A stretch of 64,000 bases of DNA from Dipteris shenzhenensis (Eukaryota; Polypodiophyta; Polypodiopsida; Gleicheniales), in assembly GCA_047967505.1 (NCBI GenBank), contig CM106539.1; one strand, written 5' to 3'. A program made the translations under genes and the position numbers. This document shows positions 57,514 to 64,000 of the stretch, in pieces (the stretch's first letter is position 1; every line of letters begins with the position of its first letter). Below the pieces are notes generated by a model. That model was not told the origin of the DNA. It did not search any database and saw only the letters and a program-made list of their open reading frames with translations.

Positions 57514-58950
57514 TTGTTTAGGCTTCACACGTTTCTTGTATAGGGATGCACTTTTGCAGCATGATGATGATGATGTATAGATTCATTTTGGTACTTTCAT
57601 GATATTGTTCCCACTTTTATGATGTATGAGCATTTTCGTACTTTCATGATGTTCTTCACACTTTGTTTATCTCAGTTTATAGTTTGTTTAATACATAAGG
57701 TATTTAAAAAAGAATGCCATGTGAAGTAATTGTAAACATTAAACATTAATTGCAAACATTAAACATTAAACATATCAAAATTCATCTTATTTTGGATGAA
57801 AATTTTATTTTGCTGATAAAAGTTTTTCATTTTTTAAACAAAAAATTTATTCTATTCATGTTTGTCAATAAAGTGTGTTTCAAAATCCAAATTTTCATCA
57901 ATTTTTCAAAAAGACAACTATTGTCATATTCATGCTTCCAAATCTAGCCTTCCGATCTTAATATCAAAATATGTTGAAATTCAACCATTTGATAAACTAA
58001 TTTGTATAAAAAGAAAATTACTTTTTTTAGACCATGACATAGCCCAATGTAAAATTGTTTCATCAAATGAAATTAGATATTAAAGTAACATCAATTTTAC
58101 CAACTTTCAATTTATGCTATTTACAAAAAGTATTCTAGAAATGTGTATTGGTACAAAACTTATCCATGACTCCGAGGGCAATGTTGTTACCTATGTGTAA
58201 ATCAATTGATAAAAAATTCTTTCAACACCAATGAACTTGAGGTGTGTGATCTAGAGATACTTAAACAACATGACAAAAGGAAAAAATTCTAGAAATCACC
58301 AATGTGTGGACATGCTTAGTTTGTAGGGTGTAGAAATTCTTTTATATGGATTTGATATGGGCACTTGCATAGAAAACGATTGGTATTTCAAAGAAAAAGC
58401 TCTAGCAACTCTCTTAGTTGAATGAAGCAGTTTCTTCTCCTTTGCAATTTGTCATGTTTTTTAAATTAAAGGAGAGAATACTTTTTGCAAATGGTAATAC
58501 TAGACATTTTTAGGTTCTGCAATAAAATATAAGTAATATTTTATGCATTCTTTTTTCACAATTCTAGTTTTTTAATATTATTGACATGAAGCGTATATTT
58601 TGTCCCTACAATTTTTAAAAAATATAAATTTTTTGGGGATTTTTTTCAAAAATGGAGTTAGACTTGTCCTTTGCATGATTTTGCTGTTATTTATTATGAC
58701 TCAGTGTTTAATTTGTCTCTTATTGTTAACAATACTTGTGCTAATTGGTGATCAAAGAAAACAAGACCTAATTATTTGTCATATTCGAACCATAATCACA
58801 TGTGCCTTCCAAATCACAATCGCATATGCCTTCCAAGTTTCTAAGGACTATTTCAATTTCTTTAATATGACATTTGCCAATGCACCAATCTAATTATTAT
58901 GCATGTATAAAAGATAATGAACATAAAGAAGAGAAATCAACACAATTGGC
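57514..58950. other. AT-rich gap, possible decayed coding remnants
   Basis: After the RING gene, a leader-like 3' end (57514-57700) is followed by very AT-rich DNA. Scattered peptides such as GTKLIHDSEGNVVTYV (~58150) look coding-like but stops are frequent. I assign no gene. Confidence 0.35.
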
Positions 58951-58954
58951 AATT

Positions 58955-59260
58955 AATGCATGTATACGGGAATACAAGGAAGGTGTAGCATGCTAGCCCA
59001 CCATTTTATTTCACTATTTTCTTTTGCATTTAGTGGTTTATGTACAAGAGAAAGGATTGGCAGTTGGTATAAGGAAAAGTGTTGGTATTTGGTTTATGTA
59101 AAAAGAAAGGGTTGTTGCACAGGCTATGCACCAAAAAAATATACACATATTAACAATCCCACTTCTCCCTTTTAAACTCCACTCATGTATGGGAGTACAA
59201 GGAAGGTGTGACATGTTAGGCCACAATTTAATTTTACTATTTTCTTTTGACTTTGGTGGT
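58955..59260. repeat. Tandem duplication, period ~220 bp
   Basis: GGGAATACAAGGAAGGTGTA with CATGCTAGCCCACCATTTTA at ~58968 recurs as GGGAGTACAAGGAAGGTGTG with CATGTTAGGCCACAATTTAA at ~59191. The second copy runs into the telomere-containing array. Confidence 0.75.
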
Positions 59261-59267
59261 ACGCTAA

Positions 59268-60600
59268 CGTGTAGTCGTGCTAGTAGGGATTGCTTCTACG
59301 TCGTGCAAACCAAATCAGTTGGAGACCAAATCTTGCGTGGATGTACGTCTAGGGAGCCTAAGAGGCGTGTGAAGTTTCGTCCCCAACAGGGTTTAGGATT
59401 TAGGGTCCAGGGTTTAGGGTTTAGGGTTTGGGGTTTAGCCGTGCTAGTAGGGATTGCTTCTACGTGGCGCAAACCAAATCAGTTGGAGACTAAATCTTGC
59501 GTGGATGTACGTCTAGGGTAGCCTAAGAGGCGTGTGAAGTTTCGTCCCCAACAGGGTTTAGGATTTAGGGTCCAGGGTTTAGGGTTTAGGGTTTAGGGTT
59601 TAGCCGTGCTAGTAGGGATTGCTTCTACGTGGCGCAAACCAAATCAGTTGGAGACCAAATCTTGCGTGGATGTACGTCTAGGGTAGCCTAAGAGGCGTGT
59701 GAAGTTTCGTCCCCAACAGGGTTTAGGATTTAGGGTCCAGGGTTTAGGGTTTAGGGTTTAGGGTTTAGCCGTGCTAGTAGGGATTGCTTCTACGTGGCGC
59801 AAACCAAATCAATTGGAGACCAAATCTTGCGTGGATGTACGTCTAGGGTAGCCTAAGAGGCGTGTGAAGTTTCGTCCCCAACAGGGTTTAGGATTCAGGG
59901 TCCAGGGTTTAGGGTTTAGGGTTTAGGGTTTAGCCGTGCTAGTAGGGATTGCTTCTACGTGGCGCAAACCAAATCAGTTAGAGACCAAATCTTGCGTGGA
60001 TGTACGTCTAGGGTAGCCTAAGAGGCGTGTGAAGTTTCGTCCCCAACAGGGTTTAAGATTTAGGGTCCAGGGTTTAGGGTTTAGGGTTTAGGGTTTAGCC
60101 GTGCTAGTAGGGATTGCTTCTACGTGGCGCAAACCAAATCAGTTGGAGACCAAATCTTGCGTGGATGTACGTCTAGGGTAGCCTAAGAGGCGTGTGAAGT
60201 TTTTGTCCCCAACAGGGTTTAGGATTTAGGGTCCAGGGTTTAGGGTTTAGGGTTTAGGGTTTAGCCGTGCTAGTAGGGATTGCTTCTACGTGGCGCAAAC
60301 CAAATCAGTTGGAGACCAAATCTTGCGTCGATGTACGTCTAGGGTAGCCTAAGAGGCGTGTGAAGTTTCGTCCCCAACAGGGTTTAGGATTTAGGGTCCA
60401 GGGTCTAGGGTTTAGGGTTTAAGGTTTAGCCGTGCTAGTAGGGATTGCTTCTACATGGCGCAAACAAAATCAGTTGGAGACCAAATCTTGCGTGGATGTA
60501 CGTCTAGGGTAGCCTAAAAGGCGTGTGAAGTTTCGTGCCCAACAGGGTTTAGGATTTAGGGTCCAAGATTTAGGGTTTAGGGTTTAGTCGTGCTAGTAGA
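59268..60600 (+). repeat. 165-bp tandem array whose unit contains TTTAGGG repeats
   Basis: GTGCTAGTAGGGATTGCTTC starts at 59441, 59606, 59771, 59936, 60101, 60267 and 60432, a 165-bp period; the preceding unit begins ~59273. Each unit reads GCGTGGATGTACGTCTAGGG, GTGAAGTTTCGTCCCCAAC, then GGGTTTAGGATTTAGGGTCC and 3-4 telomere units before the next GTGCTAGTAG. The copies are nearly identical, implying recent amplification. Telomere units are part of the amplified unit. Confidence 0.92.
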
Positions 60601-61500
60601 AATTGTAAAAATGTATGCATTTGTCCTTCCACGTGGCGCATACCAAATCAGTTGGAGACCAAATCTTGCGTGGATGTACGTCTAGGGTAGCTTAAGAGGC
60701 GTGTGAAGTTTCGTCCCCAACAGATAAGTCCACGTGCGTATTTCATTAGTACGTGCGCCATTTTTCATACATAGTCACGAGTGCTAGTAGGGATTATAAA
60801 AATATACGCAACTGTCCTTCCATGTGGCGCATACCAAATCAGTTGGGCACCAAATCTTGCGTGGATGTACGTCTACGGTAGCCTAAGAGTCGTGCGAAGT
60901 TTCATTTCCAACAGATAAGTCCACACGCGTATTTCGTTACATGCGCCATAGCTCATACGTAGTCGTGCTAGTAGGGATTCCAAAAATGTACGCATTGTAC
61001 CTTCCACGTGGCGCATACCAAATCAGTTGGGCACCAAATCTTGCGTGGATGTACGTCTACGGTAACCTAAGAGCCGTGCAAAGTTTAATCTCCAACAGAT
61101 AAGTCCACATGCATATTTGGTTAGTACGTGCGCCATTTCTCACACGTAGTCGTGCTAGTAGGGATTGTAAAAATGTACGCATTATACCTTCCACGTGGCG
61201 CATACCAAATAAGTTGGAGAACAAATCTTGCGTGGATGTATGTCTAGGGTGGCCTAAGAGTCGTGCGAAGTTTCATTCCCAACAGATAAGTCCACACGCG
61301 CATTTCGTTAGTACATGCGCCATAGCTCATACGTAGTCACGAGTGCTAGTAGGGATTGTAAAAATGTACGCATTGTACCTTCCACGTGGCGCACACCAAA
61401 TCAATTCAGACCAAATCTCGCGTGGATGTATGTCTAGGGTGGCCTAAGAGTCGTGCGAAGTTTCATCCCCAACAAGCAAGTCCACACGTGTATTTCGTTA
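60600..61500 (+). repeat. Diverged ~185-bp relatives of the 165-bp unit, without telomere repeats
   Basis: GTGCTAGTAGGGATTNTAAA recurs near 60785, 60965, 61152 and 61346. These units keep GTGGCGCATACCAAATC and GCGTGGATGTACGTCTA but have AACAGATAAGTCCAC and CGTTAGTACGTGCGCCAT where the 165-bp units have TTTAGGG. They also contain CCTTCCACGTGG with a G-box core. They are probably the ancestral form. Confidence 0.85.
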
Positions 61501-61509
61501 GTACGTGCG

Positions 61510-61954
61510 CGAATTTTCTTAGTCACGTTTTTAAAATGTCCTAATGCACAAAACAAATTACAACATTACTACTAATAAACAATTTTTTGTATTACAAACA
61601 CAACAAATCCCATTGAGAAGACATCGAACATCATGTTAAAAATAGAATCTAATACAATGATGTGTATGAACGTGTATACAGCCATCATAGTGAAATAAAA
61701 AATATGAGTCCATGAAAATTACAATGGTATGGTCACACAGTGAGCGTATACATATCGAATACAAAAAAGTGTAATCAACTAGTGATACCCAATAAAAATC
61801 AATCTGATCAACTGATGATCCCAAAAAATAAGATATGTAATGTGCTACTCCTCAGGATCAGCTCTCATACCAATAGTTGCAAGTATGCTCTCGTGATCCG
61901 CCACTGCAAGGCGCCATCATGGAGTGGACGTCGCCTTGCGAGTGCGAACACGAC
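61510..61954. other. AT-rich 3' flank of the DDE transposase gene
   Basis: No gene seen. It lies between the tandem array and the transposase stop and may contain its 3' untranslated region. Confidence 0.4.
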
Positions 61955-64000
61955 TCAAAGTAATCTTGATCCCAACAACAAGATGAGAATACATGTATGC
62001 CTCCCGATCGCCATGTACTCCTGGAACTCAATATAGCGACCACGCCTCTGTATCTGCTGAAAATAGTGGCCACCGACGATCATGCTATGAGCATTGAAGT
62101 GCATCCCATGCCCATCCACTGTATTCTCATTCAGCACACTCTTCAGCATAGAGCATCGCAACAAGTAATAATCCACACCCTCCTCATTGCCCTCCGAAGC
62201 AATAACCGCGAAGATATCACCAATACGCAAAATATCTGTAAGCTGGTCATAATCTCTAGAGGAACTGAATCCCGCATCCTGATCATCATGTATCTCCTCC
62301 CAAGGCTGGAAGGGAGAAAGCACTCGCCGTACCCATGGATCGGCCCATGGTATCAACTCACCTACGCTCCTGATGGAATGGAAATCAAGAGTGCCAGGCA
62401 CAGATTGACAATCAAAAGGCCTCGACCGATCAAGACTCCCAATGTCCATGCACCAAAAATACCGGCTCACCACCCTATCGTCACGCGACTGAAACGAGGA
62501 CGTAGCACTAGTGGATAAGTGCTGGCTGCACCACCGCACCACATCATGTGCATCCTTGAAGCGATCGGCACTGTGACGCAACTGGTATCGACGCAAAGCA
62601 CGCTTCACGCAAGCACCTGCACCATCGTGCTCTCCCTTACCGTGCCCTGTCTCGAAGTAGCTCCATGTGATCGGAATGCCTGTCTCACGGTGCCATCTGC
62701 AGAACCAATAAAACTGTCTAGCGGATTTGAACTGACCGCCGCAACCGTTTGACCAGATCCAGCGCCGCTGCCATGTGACACCATGATCCCTCAAGAAACT
62801 ATCATGCAAAGTGAAGCAATGCTGCACAAAATGGGCATCATGCGATCGATCATCACTAATGTAGAAGTGATACTCTCGCACAATGATGCGTGAGTCCATG
62901 GTGCTATCAATGCCATCCACATGAGCCTGTGCATGACGATAGCTAATGTGCACAAATATAGCAACCCCTGCAATATGGCATTGAAAAAAAAATATGACTA
63001 TTGAAATAATTCAATATAATGAGGCGGGGAAAAAATCAATACTCAATCACACGTCACCTGTTCGGAGAAATAATACTCCGATTGGATCTCATGCTATGGT
63101 GCAAAGGTGTAATTCTCCCTAAAGTCCACCACTGAGACAACCACCCCTATAGGAAATGTCCTCAAACATGCACGAAACTGACGATCCTCCCATTTCGCAG
63201 TGTGCGAGTGGCGTATGTAGCGGTACAGCTTCCCTCGAAAATAGTCAATGAATACAACACGTGGTGTCTCCTTCCCCACAAGCTGCAACCTCCTCGACTG
63301 TGCACCACCATCTAATGTCAAGGTACAGTACTCATACTGCTGCCAACGAACCATCTGCACATCACAAGTATCTAGTGCAACTCGTGGCACTCTGGCAAAG
63401 TCACCACACAAAGTACACGTGCCTTCCACACAATCAAGGGAGTGGAATAAAGCATCACCATCTTGTGTACACAATATGGAATGAATGAAGTCGCGAGGGC
63501 TAGTAGGAACCACTCCCCTATGACCATCAAGGGAACGGAATACGTCATACATCAATCCAAAATCCACATGGTAGCGACAACAGCATGTGTCACGCTCCTG
63601 AGAGCATCGCACAAACCATGGCCTGCATCGCTCAAATGACCTCTGCCCAATCTTGAACTCCGGGTGCGCCTCTACAAACTGAGTGTACAACTCAGTCTGG
63701 GTACACTCCAAAAAACATGCACCATGCTCAATGTACACACCGCGTGACACCCTCTTCCACAATGCCTTCTTGAACACCGGGGATGCTCTGCAATGCTCCT
63801 CCCAAAACTGTTGTATGAAGGACCTAGTGGAATCATCCAACAATCGATCGCTGCGAGGTGCACGACCACTCGAAGCCCAAAGAGCATCAGTCTCACTATC
63901 CTCTAGACTCTGCCTCCTAATGATGCCTGCTCGCAATGTGCGCGGTGCAATCTGAAGAAGACGTGAAGCGGTACGCACATGGCCTATCATATGAGGTCTA
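61955..64000 (-). pseudogene. DDE-type transposase of unnamed family, 5' end beyond window
   Basis: Two exon frames on the minus strand: from the window edge to 63058, then 62966-61955, with a 91-bp GT-AG intron between. The obvious splice is two bases out of frame. The N-terminal part has a Cys/His-rich stretch (CRPWFVRCSQERDTCCCRYH; ELYTQFVEAHPEFKIGQRSF) and a CxxC pair (CVEGTCTLC). The core reads VVDFRENYTFAP, TAG at 63094-63096, HEIQSEYYFSEQ, VAIFVHISYRH, WSNGCGGQFKSARQFYW and FETGHGKGEHDGAGACVKRA. This matches, from memory, a eukaryotic family with DFxENY, SDGxxxQ(Y/F)K and HGKGxxDG motifs, likely an RNase H-fold DDE enzyme. The second Asp is Asn here. The frame is open to the window edge. 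I am sure of transposase-like nature, not of superfamily. Confidence 0.6.

Noticed and set aside
57750-58950. Organelle DNA insertion suggested by high AT and long hydrophobic frames
   Set aside because: No recognisable organelle gene or RNA could be read, and stops are frequent.
59390-60600. True chromosome end
   Set aside because: TTTAGGG blocks are short (3-4 units), interrupted by 140 bp of other sequence, and followed by further DNA and a transposase gene.
61997-62518. Plus-strand frame of 173 codons
   Set aside because: Antisense shadow of the DDE transposase exon; no motif or splice context.

Overview
The window looks like nuclear DNA of a land plant with a large, repeat-dominated genome. 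Supporting signs are CACTA (En/Spm) transposases with their CTTGTAGTG termini, plant-type Ty1/copia and Ty3/gypsy retroelements, GT-AG introns, blocks of the plant telomere unit TTTAGGG, and a plant-style tandem CCCH zinc-finger gene. I cannot name the species. A seedless plant (fern, lycophyte or bryophyte) is possible but only a guess. In 64 kb I see one convincing intact host gene, the CCCH protein at 38.3-39.7 kb on the minus strand. Nearly everything else is transposon-derived or tandem repeat.

Layout. 1-2.0 kb: 3' part of a CACTA element, with an accessory gene, a hairpin, a 26-bp-phased palindrome array and the right terminus. 2.1-4.5 kb: tandemly duplicated Ulp1-like (C48) cysteine protease domains. 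5.1-5.5 kb: a small two-exon gene of unknown function. 6.0-10.4 kb: two overlapping-in-content TNP2 transposase copies, head to tail. 10.5-19.6 kb: a satellite of ~182-bp monomers in a ~546-bp three-monomer higher-order repeat, with one in-place inversion. 20.0-24.6 kb: a nearly pure purine tract (G-rich, then GA-rich) carrying two copies of a promoter/exon-like module. 24.6-28.9 kb: 5'-truncated Ty1/copia element. 29-34 kb: low-information DNA with small inverted and tandem duplications. 34.1-37.0 kb: a pyrimidine tract and a second CACTA accessory gene with its terminus. 42.3-44.9 kb: Ty3/gypsy remnant, minus strand. 44.9-47.4 kb: third TNP2 copy, minus strand, containing a foldback element and next to a datable insertion. 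48.1-49.3 kb: telomere-like and CACTA-like sequence and a gene fragment. 51.3-52.2 kb: coiled-coil gene fragment and an LTR with primer-binding site.

52.4-64 kb is the most unusual part. Fourteen palindromes with the core TACCTCGATCGAGGTA lie directly upstream of a TATA box. The TATA box is followed by a short first exon that is in phase, across a 2.3-kb AT-rich intron, with a RING-finger/coiled-coil gene broken only by two in-frame stops. This gene converges on a minus-strand DDE-type transposase of a family I cannot name (61.9-64 kb, running off the window). Between them lies a 165-bp tandem repeat whose unit contains TTTAGGG repeats. I suggest, as inference only, that this is one large two-gene DNA transposon with its own palindromic control region.

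Most transposon genes carry few disabling changes relative to their length, so insertions appear moderately recent. Exact ages and copy numbers cannot be judged from one window.
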